Shown piece by piece: positions 1 to 8,685 of a DNA stretch of 32,770 nt; positions within the stretch are counted from its first letter, which is position 1; every line of letters starts with the position of its first letter. The translations under genes and the position numbers were made by a program. The notes beneath the pieces are model-generated. The model did not search any database and was not told where the DNA came from. It saw nothing but the letters and a program-made list of their open reading frames with translations. Location of the stretch: assembly GCA_964586285.1 (NCBI GenBank), contig CAZPHU010000035.1, positions 1 through 32,770 of the forward strand, written 5' to 3'. Source of the DNA: CAZPHU01 sp964586285. GTDB lineage: Bacteria; Fibrobacterota; Chitinivibrionia; Chitinivibrionales; CAYFVL01.

Positions 1-128
1 TTGGCATCGGCCACTATCTTGTCAGCTTTCTCCTGCGCCCCTGCGACGATTTTTTCGGCCTCGCTTTCGCCCTTTTCAACACCTTCCTGATACAACTTCT
101 CAGTCAGTTCAGCGATTTTTTGGTCCAT
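1..128 (-). CDS. atpE: V-type ATP synthase subunit E, N-terminal fragment
   Basis: The reading frame begins at an ATG and runs off the left edge, leaving about 42 residues. They start MDQKIAELTEKLYQEGVEKG and continue as a Glu/Lys/Ala-rich amphipathic helix with AEKIVAGAQEKADKIVADA. This is the usual start of the peripheral-stalk subunit E of bacterial V/A-type ATPases, which forms a long coiled coil with subunit G and links the catalytic head to the membrane ring. A GGGAG ribosome-binding site lies about 8 bases ahead of the ATG. The other ATPase subunits would be expected to the left, outside the window. A subunit b of an F-type enzyme or another stalk-like coiled coil is the main alternative, because only the helical N-terminus is visible. 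Confidence 0.72.
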   Translation of the reverse strand, partial: MDQKIAELTEKLYQEGVEKGESEAEKIVAGAQEKADKIVADA

Positions 129-568
129 GGAGAGTCTCCCGCTAGACAAATTAGACAAAATGATAACGCGCAGTTTTCGGCGCTCGTTACTAGATTTTAA
201 CTTGGTAATATAATAACTGCATAAAAGCCGCAAAAGAAAAGATTCGGTTTGCAGCTAAAAAAATCAAAGTTTGAAAAAGATTGAGAGAGAGCGGTGGGGA
301 GATGCAACGGCCATTTGCCGTTTATGCACCTTTCGGAACTTATTTGTGGTCCAGAAAACCGTATAGTCTATGAACCAGACCATGAGAATTGAGATTAGTG
401 TGCTTTATCCCCAAACAGGTTCATGAATATTGTTACGGCTCTAAATCTCCAGAATGAGATTATTGTGCAACAGCAGTACAATTATGGTGGGAATCATCTC
501 TATCCTAATTATCCGATCGGCCGGGCATCCAAGCATTCTTTTACTTTTATAAGCTTACGCAACAAGCA
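129..568. other. intergenic region between V-ATPase and the Hpt gene
   Basis: Apart from the possible promoter near 207-233, nothing was recognised. No convincing coding frame, hairpin with T-run or RNA gene is visible. It lies between the 5' end of the V-ATPase operon and the 3' end of the chemosensory operon, so it should hold the latter's terminator, but no clear one was seen. Confidence 0.5.
207..233 (-). promoter_or_regulatory. possible promoter of the V-ATPase operon
   Basis: On the minus strand TTGCGG, a 15-base spacer and TATATT resemble -35 and -10 boxes, placing a start of transcription about 70 bases ahead of the subunit E ATG. The spacer is short, so this is only a candidate. Confidence 0.3.
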
Positions 569-943
569 TTAAAGCAGCCCCTCATCGATCAAAGCTTCAC
601 GGAGCATATCAAGCTCAACGTAAAGATGTATACTGCACTCTTGTATAAGCGCGATATGGTCGTTTTCGCTTTCTATGCATTGCGCAAGGGCTCCAAGCCT
701 CATGGCCCCGATTGTGCGCGAGGCACTTTTCAACGAATGCGCATTCCTTTTTACATCTTTTTGCGACTGCTTACATCCAAACGCGATATCATCTATAAGC
801 TTAGGTGCACTCTCGAAGAAATACCCCACAGCCTCACGATACAGATCCATATCATCGGCCAGATTACCCAACGCATACTCCATGTCCAAAACCGGTTCAC
901 TGCCGATCTGCCGGCTGTGCACATGTCCATTTTTTAAGCACAT
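569..943 (-). CDS. Hpt-domain phosphotransfer protein overlapping the hybrid kinase
   Basis: This 124-residue protein is one Hpt domain. The phosphorylatable His is residue 69 in RNAHSLKSASRTIGA, which matches the HxLKGxA-type motif, preceded by the typical FFESAPKLIDDI helix. Hpt proteins relay phosphate from the receiver of a hybrid kinase to a downstream receiver. The frame overlaps the 3' end of the hybrid kinase gene by 47 bases in another phase. A GAGG sits 9 bases ahead of this ATG, inside the kinase gene, so coupled translation is plausible. In many relatives the Hpt domain is the C-terminal part of one HK-REC-Hpt chain, and the segment after the overlap (EPVLDMEYALGN) looks like the usual linker and domain start. 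A real or apparent frameshift is therefore the alternative. The first 20 residues may not be native. Confidence 0.8.
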   Translation of the reverse strand: MCLKNGHVHSRQIGSEPVLDMEYALGNLADDMDLYREAVGYFFESAPKLIDDIAFGCKQSQKDVKRNAHSLKSASRTIGAMRLGALAQCIESENDHIALIQECSIHLYVELDMLREALIDEGLL

Positions 944-2645
944 TTTTCAATTCCTCAAAGCGTATGGGTTTGCTCACGTAATCATCCATTCCCGCCGCTA
1001 AGCATTTCTCACGATCTCCCTCCAAAGCAGTTGCTGTCAGTGCAATAATCGGCACATGTGGAGTGTTATGCAGCTTACTGTAATACCTGATCTCTCTACA
1101 AGCCTCATACCCAGTCATTACCGGCATCTGTATGTCCATCAAAATCAGATCAAATTGATCGGTTCCTTTTGAGACCTCCACCAAATCCTTCCCGTTTTCA
1201 ACTATTATATAATCATACCCTGCTTTTTCAAGCATTCTTCTCACGACCAAACGATTGACTTCGTTATCTTCGGCCACCAGAATCTTTCTTTTTTCCACTT
1301 TCCCGCTATCCCGATTATCTTCTTCAAAGCTCTTGTTTACTATTGAAGCCATACCTTCTACAGGCTCGCATGGCAGGCTAAAACGAAACGTTGTTCCTTT
1401 TCCTTCAACACTTTGCAGATGTATCTGGCCCCCCAACAACTCGACCAATTTCTTGGAAATAACCAGCCCTAATCCCGTACCTCTGTGTGTAGAACTGTTT
1501 CCAAGCTCACCCTGGGTAAATGACCGAAACAAAACAGCACGGGTTTGAGGCGGAATTCCCGGTCCGGTATCTTCGATTTCAAAAAGCAGCTGTTTGTCGA
1601 CAATTTTCACTCGAAGACAAATTTCTCCACTGTCGGTAAACTTGAAGGCATTACCCAGGAGATTGACGCATATCTGTCGAAGGTGCGCACGGTCAATTAA
1701 ACACATCCGCGGAACGTCTTTGTCTACTATTGCGCAAAAAGTTAGAGATTTTTCTTTCGATCTGTATTTGAACATATCGATCAATTCATCAACAAACTCT
1801 CGAATATCGACCGAAGAGAGCGACAGAGACATTCTGCCCGCTTCAATTTTGGAGTAGTCCAATGTGTCATTAATTATCTCAATAAGAGATTGGGCACAGG
1901 AGTGAATGATTCCTACATAATCTCTCTGCGTTTTTTCCAGATGGGATTCTTTCAGAAGGTCGGCTAAACCTATTATTCCATTTAAGGGTGTTCTCAATTC
2001 ATGAGAGAGCACAGCCACAAAACGGCCCTTTGCTCTGGACGCATTCTGAGCCTTTTCTTTTTCGACTACCAGCGCACGTTCCGTTCGTCGCCTTTCCCTA
2101 ATTTCCTGTATAAACTTTTTCTGATTCTCCGCGCGAGCATATTCATACGTGTATGCAATAAACGATACGAAAATAAATGAAGCGAAAAATCTGGCTGAAA
2201 ATTGCCAATTTGGTGCGGCTGAAGCGGTATCGCTTAGATGAGGAATCAGAATAACGCAGGCACTTATGGCCATATATGTGGAAACTGTTACAATTCCATT
2301 ACGCAACCCAAGTAAAAAGAATGCTCCTATTGGAAACACATAGCTCCACAACACTCCCGCATTTTTTACCCCTCCACTGTGCAATTGATATAAGAAAAAG
2401 GCGCCGACCAGAACTACAGTTATTAATCCCGCCCGTTTAACATTGCCTCTTTTAATCAGTAAGATCGAATTGGCCACCAGCAAAGATCCAGTGATCAGAT
2501 CGACTGTTAAGAGAACCGGCTCCCTTTGAGTAAACCAAAAAGTGGTTCCGAAAATAAAAGAAAAAGCTGCTCCAATCCAATTAGAAGCAATAATCAGAAG
2601 AGCCCTTAGCCGATTCGTACTGCTGAGTCTCTCAAATAAGCGCAT
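897..2645 (-). CDS. membrane-bound hybrid histidine kinase (HisKA-HATPase-REC)
   Basis: This 582-residue sensor kinase has a hydrophobic N-terminal half (about residues 15-165) with roughly five or six membrane spans and no obvious large periplasmic domain. A short coiled linker (170-205) leads to HisKA with the phospho-His at about 215 in SHELRTPLNG. The HATPase domain has its N-box near N332, DTGPGIPP (359-366) and GTGLGL (389-394). A receiver at about 454-575 has its phospho-acceptor Asp near 504 (LILMDIQMP), followed by the conserved Thr and Lys (ALTATA, SKPI). The gene lies 64 bases after cheR and just before an Hpt protein, so His to Asp to His transfer between them is likely. What it senses is not visible. 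It reads as part of the chemosensory operon, perhaps giving a second output. Confidence 0.9.
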   Translation of the reverse strand: MRLFERLSSTNRLRALLIIASNWIGAAFSFIFGTTFWFTQREPVLLTVDLITGSLLVANSILLIKRGNVKRAGLITVVLVGAFFLYQLHSGGVKNAGVLWSYVFPIGAFFLLGLRNGIVTVSTYMAISACVILIPHLSDTASAAPNWQFSARFFASFIFVSFIAYTYEYARAENQKKFIQEIRERRRTERALVVEKEKAQNASRAKGRFVAVLSHELRTPLNGIIGLADLLKESHLEKTQRDYVGIIHSCAQSLIEIINDTLDYSKIEAGRMSLSLSSVDIREFVDELIDMFKYRSKEKSLTFCAIVDKDVPRMCLIDRAHLRQICVNLLGNAFKFTDSGEICLRVKIVDKQLLFEIEDTGPGIPPQTRAVLFRSFTQGELGNSSTHRGTGLGLVISKKLVELLGGQIHLQSVEGKGTTFRFSLPCEPVEGMASIVNKSFEEDNRDSGKVEKRKILVAEDNEVNRLVVRRMLEKAGYDYIIVENGKDLVEVSKGTDQFDLILMDIQMPVMTGYEACREIRYYSKLHNTPHVPIIALTATALEGDREKCLAAGMDDYVSKPIRFEELKNVLKKWTCAQPADRQ

Positions 2646-2709
2646 CTATACAGTCCCAATTTTCATTTGCCGTTTGATTTCCGTCCCAATGTTGGACCTA
2701 AACCTTTCT

Positions 2710-3549
2710 TTACTTGACCTGATAAAAGAGGGCCTGATTGTATCGCTGCATCGAGTATTCAACAGAATATGAAATCATCGATTCAGAGGCTCCCAGGAAT
2801 AAAAAGCCTTGAGGACGCAAGCGTTGGGCAATTCTGGCCAGCACATCTCTTTTGAAGCTTTCGGAAAAGTAAATCAGGACATTTCGACAGAAAACGATAT
2901 CCAGACTTCCAAGATTTGAAAAACTTTCCTGAAGGTTCGTTTTCCTGAAAGTAACAAGAGATTTGACTGAATCAGTTATAATCCACGCTTTTCCGTTTTT
3001 TTTGAAATACCTGGCTTTCATTTTTTCATCCAGTCCACGGGAAATTGCAATGGCATCATAGCTTCCCGCCTTTGCTGTCTCCAGCACAGTGGGCGAAATG
3101 TCTGTAGCGATGATCTCTACACTCGACGGGTTGAAATCCGAATGGTTACGAGCATACTCATGCACTGTCATCGCAATCGAGTATGGTTCCTGACCAGTTG
3201 AACATGCCGCCGACCATACTCTCACCCGACTTTGCGCCCCCTTCTTTATCCGGTCGTGAAAATACTTCAGCAGAAACTCTTCCATCACAAGATAAGGCGA
3301 CCTGTCTCTAAACCATAATGTTTCATTCGTGGTCATGCTGTCAATGACTTTATCACGCAATCTGAGTGTGCGATCAGCCCTTGCTTTATGATAAAACTCG
3401 GAATAATTCCGACACCCCTCCTCTATCATCAATGATGCCAGTCGGGTTTCAACCAGGTATTGCTTGTCCTGTCCAAGGCTTATTCCGCATTGCTCCTCGA
3501 TATAGTCGCGCAATAATTTGAATTCATTTAATGCGATTCTATTTTCCAT
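2710..3549 (-). CDS. cheR: chemotaxis protein methyltransferase CheR
   Basis: At 279 residues it has the usual CheR length. The N-terminal helical domain (about 1-75) contains the TTNET motif (73-77) and FRD. It is followed by the SAM-binding domain with WSAACSTGQEPYSIAM (112-127), an acidic ATDIS loop and the family signature DIVFCRNVLIYF. CheR uses S-adenosylmethionine to methylate glutamates of chemoreceptors and so counteracts CheB. It lies 104 bases after cheB on the same strand, and the hybrid kinase follows 64 bases later. No TPR domain or receptor-tethering pentapeptide partner is present. No receptor gene is in the window, so the partner must be encoded elsewhere. Confidence 0.95.
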   Translation of the reverse strand: MENRIALNEFKLLRDYIEEQCGISLGQDKQYLVETRLASLMIEEGCRNYSEFYHKARADRTLRLRDKVIDSMTTNETLWFRDRSPYLVMEEFLLKYFHDRIKKGAQSRVRVWSAACSTGQEPYSIAMTVHEYARNHSDFNPSSVEIIATDISPTVLETAKAGSYDAIAISRGLDEKMKARYFKKNGKAWIITDSVKSLVTFRKTNLQESFSNLGSLDIVFCRNVLIYFSESFKRDVLARIAQRLRPQGFLFLGASESMISYSVEYSMQRYNQALFYQVK

Positions 3550-3653
3550 TATATCCTCAAATGCCTCTTTTCAGGCATTGCAGCACTCTTCCCCCTGTTT
3601 TAATGTTTTTTGTCGCCCAAAAATAATGTGCACTCATTTATAAGAGGGCTCCA

Positions 3654-4751
3654 CTATAATAGAGTACCACATCTCAATCGTGTGCAGATTTCTTTTGCAA
3701 TATCCTCAAGCGAAAGAGATTTGTCCGACAACCCCGCTTCGTCTATGGCTCTAGGCATGCCGTATACCACACAACTTTCTTCATTCTGCGTAAAACACAG
3801 ACACCCTTTTCGTTTTAATGTGCGCATTCCATTTAAGCCGTCCGATCCCATACCGGTCAGGACCGCGGCCATTATACCTTTTGCACCATATACCGAGGCA
3901 ACAGAACGGAAAAGTACGTCGACCGAGGGACGGCAGCTGTTTTCCGGCGGACCGTCGGTAATACCAATGTTTATATTCCCACCCTTCTCCCTCACCACCA
4001 TATGTCTTCCCCCCGGGGCAATATAGACAGTTCCCGCCTCTACCTTTTGCCCCTCCTGAGCTTCAACCACACGCAATGAGGCTTTTCGGTCCAGACTTTC
4101 AGCCAGACTTTTTGTGAATGTCGGGGGCATATGTTGCACAAGAAGAATCGGTATCGGCAAGCTTGACGGGAGCAGTGGTATAAGTGTTTTCAGGGCCTCG
4201 GGACCACCGGTAGATACGCCTATTGTAATCACGGAAAATCTGTCGGGTACTGAATACTCTCTTTCAACTGAAACAGGATATTTTGAGACGGCTTTGGAGG
4301 TTTCTACCTTCGGTTTCGAACTGATTGTCGATCCACGTGCGTATAAACGAGTTTGAACGAGTTTTAACACAGGCGACAAATCACTGACCAGACGCTTAAT
4401 ATTGCTGTCATAATCGTTGCCGTCGGGCTTTCTTACGAAATCAACCGCCCCAAGTTCCAGCGCCGTAATCGTTGTCTTAGTGCTTCTGCTGCTAACACCG
4501 CTTATCATTACGACAATCGTATCGGGATAACTCTGCCTGATTTGCTTTAGGGTCTCAACACCATCCATATCAGGCATGTGTACATCTAATAGGACTAATT
4601 CTATCGGAGATTGTTTCATCTTCCGCAAGGCGATTGTACCCGAAGCGGCAGTTCCTGAGCACTCCAGCGACGGGAACTGCTTAACAACCTCCGTAAGAAT
4701 TTTCCGGTAAATAACGGTGTCGTCCACCAGTAGTGTTCGAATCTTGTTCAT
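3654..4751 (-). CDS. cheB: chemotaxis protein-glutamate methylesterase CheB
   Basis: This 365-residue protein has the two CheB domains. The N-terminal receiver has acidic residues VDD (9-11), phospho-Asp 56 (LLDVHMP) and Lys in RKP. After a linker (about 135-170) comes the methylesterase domain with the catalytic Ser180 in GVSTGG, His207 in QHMP and Asp304 in GMGSDG. It demethylates or deamidates receptor glutamates, and phosphorylation by CheA activates it. The start MNKIRTLLVDD fits the family, although no clear Shine-Dalgarno sequence precedes the ATG (the upstream bases are AT-rich). The 218-base gap after cheW is longer than the other gaps in the operon and holds no recognised gene. Confidence 0.95.
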   Translation of the reverse strand: MNKIRTLLVDDTVIYRKILTEVVKQFPSLECSGTAASGTIALRKMKQSPIELVLLDVHMPDMDGVETLKQIRQSYPDTIVVMISGVSSRSTKTTITALELGAVDFVRKPDGNDYDSNIKRLVSDLSPVLKLVQTRLYARGSTISSKPKVETSKAVSKYPVSVEREYSVPDRFSVITIGVSTGGPEALKTLIPLLPSSLPIPILLVQHMPPTFTKSLAESLDRKASLRVVEAQEGQKVEAGTVYIAPGGRHMVVREKGGNINIGITDGPPENSCRPSVDVLFRSVASVYGAKGIMAAVLTGMGSDGLNGMRTLKRKGCLCFTQNEESCVVYGMPRAIDEAGLSDKSLSLEDIAKEICTRLRCGTLL

Positions 4752-4969
4752 GTATTAATTAAAATGCTGAATTTGCTATTATCGGTTATGTGAACGGCCC
4801 CCAAACTTGGGCCTCTCTCACCAGTTGAAGCTATACCATAAGTTTTTTCAATTCATTCGGTATTCAAAACAACAAGCCGCTCTATCTGTAATATATCGGT
4901 CAAAATCAAATTTAAAGCAGCAGACAGAATATCCTATTCCCCTTCATATTATCTTCATTTTATATCCAT

Positions 4970-5440
4970 CTAATCATCAGCCAGCATTTCTTTACTTTTC
5001 AAAAGCACCAACAGATCTTTATCCATTTTAACCACACCCGAAAGGAATCTTCCGTCCACCGCACCGATATTTGCCGGAGGTCTCTCTATTTCATTCTCGT
5101 CGATTACGACCATATCTCCGATGCGATCTACCAGTAAACCAACACTTTCATCCGCTGTCAAGCATTCCCCTACACAGCCCTTTTGAGTTTCCCCAACTTC
5201 AGCATTTGTTTTCAGCACTACACACCTGGATTCCTGGGAAATTTCGCGTTTTCCCAAGCCAAGCCTTACTCCTAAATCAAGAACAGTCACTATTTGTCCT
5301 CGCAGATTAAGCAGCCCGACTACATACTCGGAAGATCTGTCGACCAGGGTAAAATCAATATTGCGGTTAATTTCACGTACAAGTAACACATCCAGGCCAA
5401 AAAGGTTTTCACCAATGTAGAATGTCGCAAATTGACGCAT
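4970..5440 (-). CDS. cheW: chemotaxis coupling protein CheW
   Basis: This is a single CheW-like beta-barrel domain of 156 residues. It starts with FATFYIGENLFGLDVLLVREI and has the family motif VVGLLNLRGQIVTVLDLGVRLG (about 40-61) and a conserved LLVDRIGDMVVI stretch. CheW bridges receptors and the P5 domain of CheA in the membrane-proximal signalling array. The gene starts 15 bases after the cheA stop, so the two are surely co-transcribed, and an AGGAGGTGAACC-type ribosome-binding site sits in the gap. The loop around residues 75-100 (with two Cys) is a little longer than in typical CheW. Confidence 0.93.
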   Translation of the reverse strand: MRQFATFYIGENLFGLDVLLVREINRNIDFTLVDRSSEYVVGLLNLRGQIVTVLDLGVRLGLGKREISQESRCVVLKTNAEVGETQKGCVGECLTADESVGLLVDRIGDMVVIDENEIERPPANIGAVDGRFLSGVVKMDKDLLVLLKSKEMLADD

Positions 5441-5455
5441 GGTTCACCTCCTTTC

Positions 5456-8236
5456 TCAAGCAGCGGAATTTCCGTATAATTCGGGTTCGACAGTTTCAAG
5501 CAAGTTCTGCAGATCCAATACTACAGTCAGTTTTTTCCTGATAATTGCTGAACCCGACACTCCGACTCCACGTATACTTTTTTTGTCAAGAATCAATTCT
5601 GTTTCTACGATATCATCTACTCGTGAAGCGACTATCCCGATAGGATGCGAAATGTTCTTGGGCACGATTATGAACATGTTTTTATCGGATATTTGCGGCG
5701 GCTGCACGGGGAGATAGTCGCTGAGGTTAAACACCTGGAGAGTAGAATTATCGTATTTTACAAACTGCTTATTACCAACAGTCTCAATCTCTTCGACGTT
5801 TCTTTTCTCTATTCTGGAGACTGCATCAAGATGAATCGCGAAATTCTGATCATCACCATTGTTAAACAGCAAAAGTGTATGCATCTGCTTTGCATCCTGC
5901 TGCTCAGCCCTCTTCTTTTCCTCCCTTATATCAGCTTCCAAATCATTGAATCTCAACTCCGCCAGATTCGCAATTCCGTTCGGATCAAGAATCATGGCTA
6001 CTTTTCCGTCCCCCATAATCGTTGCGCCGGAATAAGCTTGACATCCTTTCAGATAGGTTGATAACGGTTTCACTACTATCTCCTCACTGTCAAGTACTTC
6101 TTCCACAACCAGCCCGAAAAGATTATTCTCAATCCTCAACACTACTATCTTTATCGCATTACCTACATTTTTACGCCTATCCGCTTCGCCGGTACGACGC
6201 TCTGCGAACTCAGACAGCTTACTGTTGCCTTTGGAGTCGGGCACCCCTCGACGATCCGACCATCGGGCACGCCTGTCAGGCAGTCGCTCACCGGTTTGCG
6301 GATGGATGAATGTGCGGGGTATACCCAAAACATCCTCGAGATTTACCAGCGGAAGCAGCTTGCCGCGCAGCCGTAACACTTCACTCCCCTGGATTTGTTC
6401 GACTTTGCTGGTGATGTCTTGTGCTCGGATTCGGACTATTTCTTCCAGGCTGACCTGCGGCAGAGCAAATCGTCTGTTGTTTGTGGAAACGATTAATGAA
6501 GGTATGATTGCAAGCGTCAAAGGGAGTTTCAGAACCATACGGGTGCCTTTGCCCGCGATCGATTCCAATTCAACCGTTCCGCCCAGCCGTTCAATATTTG
6601 TTTTTACCACATCCATTCCGACGCCGCGGCCGGATATATCACTTATTGATTGCGCGGTGGAGAAGCCGGGAGCAAAAATCAGATACTGCAGTTCACGATT
6701 GTTCATCAGGGATACCGATTCCTCGGTGACTATTCCCCTTTCCAGAGCTTTGGCCCTGATCTCTTGGGCATTTATTCCTTTTCCGTCGTCGCGGATCTCT
6801 ATGTTGACCTTGCCCCCCTCGTGATAGGCCCGAAGTACAATTTCGCCCTGGCTGGATTTACCCGATTGAAGTCGCTTATCCGGAGATTCAATACCATGGT
6901 CCACACAGTTCCTTATAAGGTGAGTTAAAGGATCGGAAAGCATTTCAATGATCGATTTATCAAGTTCCACATCCTGACCTATCAGGGTCAGATTTATCTC
7001 CTTTTCAAGCTTTTTTGATAGATCGCGAATAACACGGGGGAATTTGCTGAATACAACCGAAATCGGCTGCATTCGCGTCTGCATAATATTTTCCTGAATG
7101 ACACTTGTCACTCTATCCATATTTTGCACGATATTATTCACGCCGCCGACATCTACAAATCTAAACTGTAATGCCTCTCGTATGGTTTTTTCCACTATTT
7201 TGCGGTGTTCTTCGCAATCTTCCCCTTGATTTCCCTTACCAAGCACATCCATGATCTTTCTAATCACCAGCTCCGCCTCGGGTGCATCTATAAAGCGGCT
7301 CGAAAGCCTTTGCACCAGCTGATTCCGACTCAGCACAAGCTCGCCTGCCATATTCATAAGGTTATTCAACAGTCCGATTCTCACTCGAAGCGACTCTTCG
7401 GTACCACCGGCTTCGTTTCGCGTGGTTACACTTTTCTTTGACTGCTCCTTTTCGCCATCATCCTTATATTCACTATTCAAAGCAGCTTCGTCGATGTGAT
7501 GAATTTGCTTTGAGTCAAGAGTAATACCGGTTTGGATCAGGTCGGGTTCCAAAACGGTTGCAAAGGCGATTGAGAAAATACCCGCGGCATCCGGATCGAC
7601 TCTTATGCGCTCAAATTCATTCACATGCGGAACTACATCCAGTATTTCCCCAAACCGCTTCCAGGAGTCAAAATAATCAGCGGGAGATTGATTCTTATCT
7701 ATACAGTCGGCTACGGCATCAAGCTCGATTTCATATATGTGTTTACCCTCTTTAAGAGCATCCTTTACAGTTGATTCGCTTAATTGGGGATGAGGTTGGG
7801 TAAATACCCTCAGGGAAGCTTTTCTTTGTTTTTCAATCACCACACCACTCTGTTCACTTAGAAAAGGATACAGCTTTTTTAATTCAGAATGAATTTCTAT
7901 ACCGTCCGCATTATCTATATCATCCAAAAGGACCCTTAATTTATCCATTCCCATGAACAAAGCATCTATGCATTCCGAGTTTACCTGGAGTTGTTTTTCG
8001 CGCACGCGGGACAGAACATTTTCCATCGCATGGGAAAGATCTGTAATCGATTTTATACCGAAAAACCCGAATCCCCCCTTTATGCTGTGCACCGCTCTGA
8101 AAATTCTATTTATCAGTTCATCGTCCAAATTGGACGGATGCTGTTCCAGAGTCAAAAGGTCGGGTTCAATGGATGCCAGGTGTTCCCTGGATTCAGTCAC
8201 CAACTCATTGAGCATTTCCCTATCCTGTTGATTCAT
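5456..8236 (-). CDS. cheA: chemotaxis histidine kinase CheA with two CheW-like domains
   Basis: This 926-residue CheA has the P1 Hpt domain with phospho-His 50 (FRAVHSIKGG). The region of about 140-240 is probably a divergent response-regulator-binding domain. P3 dimerisation is at about 282-310 (LLNNLMNMAGELVLSRNQ). The P4 ATPase has its N-box at HLIRNCVDHGIESPDKR (439-455) and DDGKGI, and SGRGVGMDVVK (535-545) is its G-box. The P5 CheW-like domain begins near 575. It is interrupted at about 645-692 by an Arg-rich insert with repeated DRR and ERR motifs. A second CheW-like domain fills about 785-915 (LLLFNNGDDQNFAIHLDAV and the later VVLDLQNLLE). The first gene of the che operon, it has a good AGGAGG site 8 bases ahead of its ATG. 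The extra CheW domain suggests receptor-array geometry or a role other than standard flagellar control. Confidence 0.93.
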   Translation of the reverse strand: MNQQDREMLNELVTESREHLASIEPDLLTLEQHPSNLDDELINRIFRAVHSIKGGFGFFGIKSITDLSHAMENVLSRVREKQLQVNSECIDALFMGMDKLRVLLDDIDNADGIEIHSELKKLYPFLSEQSGVVIEKQRKASLRVFTQPHPQLSESTVKDALKEGKHIYEIELDAVADCIDKNQSPADYFDSWKRFGEILDVVPHVNEFERIRVDPDAAGIFSIAFATVLEPDLIQTGITLDSKQIHHIDEAALNSEYKDDGEKEQSKKSVTTRNEAGGTEESLRVRIGLLNNLMNMAGELVLSRNQLVQRLSSRFIDAPEAELVIRKIMDVLGKGNQGEDCEEHRKIVEKTIREALQFRFVDVGGVNNIVQNMDRVTSVIQENIMQTRMQPISVVFSKFPRVIRDLSKKLEKEINLTLIGQDVELDKSIIEMLSDPLTHLIRNCVDHGIESPDKRLQSGKSSQGEIVLRAYHEGGKVNIEIRDDGKGINAQEIRAKALERGIVTEESVSLMNNRELQYLIFAPGFSTAQSISDISGRGVGMDVVKTNIERLGGTVELESIAGKGTRMVLKLPLTLAIIPSLIVSTNNRRFALPQVSLEEIVRIRAQDITSKVEQIQGSEVLRLRGKLLPLVNLEDVLGIPRTFIHPQTGERLPDRRARWSDRRGVPDSKGNSKLSEFAERRTGEADRRKNVGNAIKIVVLRIENNLFGLVVEEVLDSEEIVVKPLSTYLKGCQAYSGATIMGDGKVAMILDPNGIANLAELRFNDLEADIREEKKRAEQQDAKQMHTLLLFNNGDDQNFAIHLDAVSRIEKRNVEEIETVGNKQFVKYDNSTLQVFNLSDYLPVQPPQISDKNMFIIVPKNISHPIGIVASRVDDIVETELILDKKSIRGVGVSGSAIIRKKLTVVLDLQNLLETVEPELYGNSAA

Positions 8237-8685
8237 GAAGGGTGCCTCCTAACATGTATTTAACGGTGCTTTGTATTAGCGATAAGAGCATTCAGCCGGT
8301 ACATGCAGCTGCTTTAACACTCATTTTAACATAGGCCGGGAATCCTGACAATCTCTTTTTCCCGTCCAGGGGACGGATTTTCCAGTTTCTCGAGCAGATA
8401 ATTTCTTGGCAAAATTCTTTTTTACGGCTGAATAATTTGGACCAATTGCAAAAGACCGACAAATAACTATGCGAGAGGCGATATGAGGATATGAGGAATC
8501 AGCTCCAGTGTCTTTGCCCAAATATTGAGAAGAAAGGTTTATTCGATATATCGGAGTCTTAAAGATGAAAATATTATTTATGCATTATATGTATTAAGGT
8601 CGTCAGCCTCACAAATCGTGATTGATGAGCATAGTTTGGCAAGTTAGCAATCAGACAAACTTTGCATCCGACCGCCTCAAGTATG
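8237..8685. other. intergenic region upstream of the chemosensory operon
   Basis: These 449 bases lie between the pyruvate kinase stop and the cheA start, both on the minus strand, and should hold the che operon promoter. A small minus-strand hairpin, CCGTCC-CCT-GGACGG, occurs at about 8361-8375, without a T-run. A 66-codon minus-strand frame at 8321-8521 is Lys/Arg/Ser-rich, has no ribosome-binding site and resembles nothing known, so it is not called. No convincing riboswitch or flagellar-type promoter was found. Confidence 0.4.

Noticed and set aside
8237..8685. Cyclic-di-GMP riboswitch or flagellar (sigma-28) promoter before cheA
   Set aside because: The GEMM core motif is absent and TAAA/GCCGATAA-like boxes do not fit at correct spacing.
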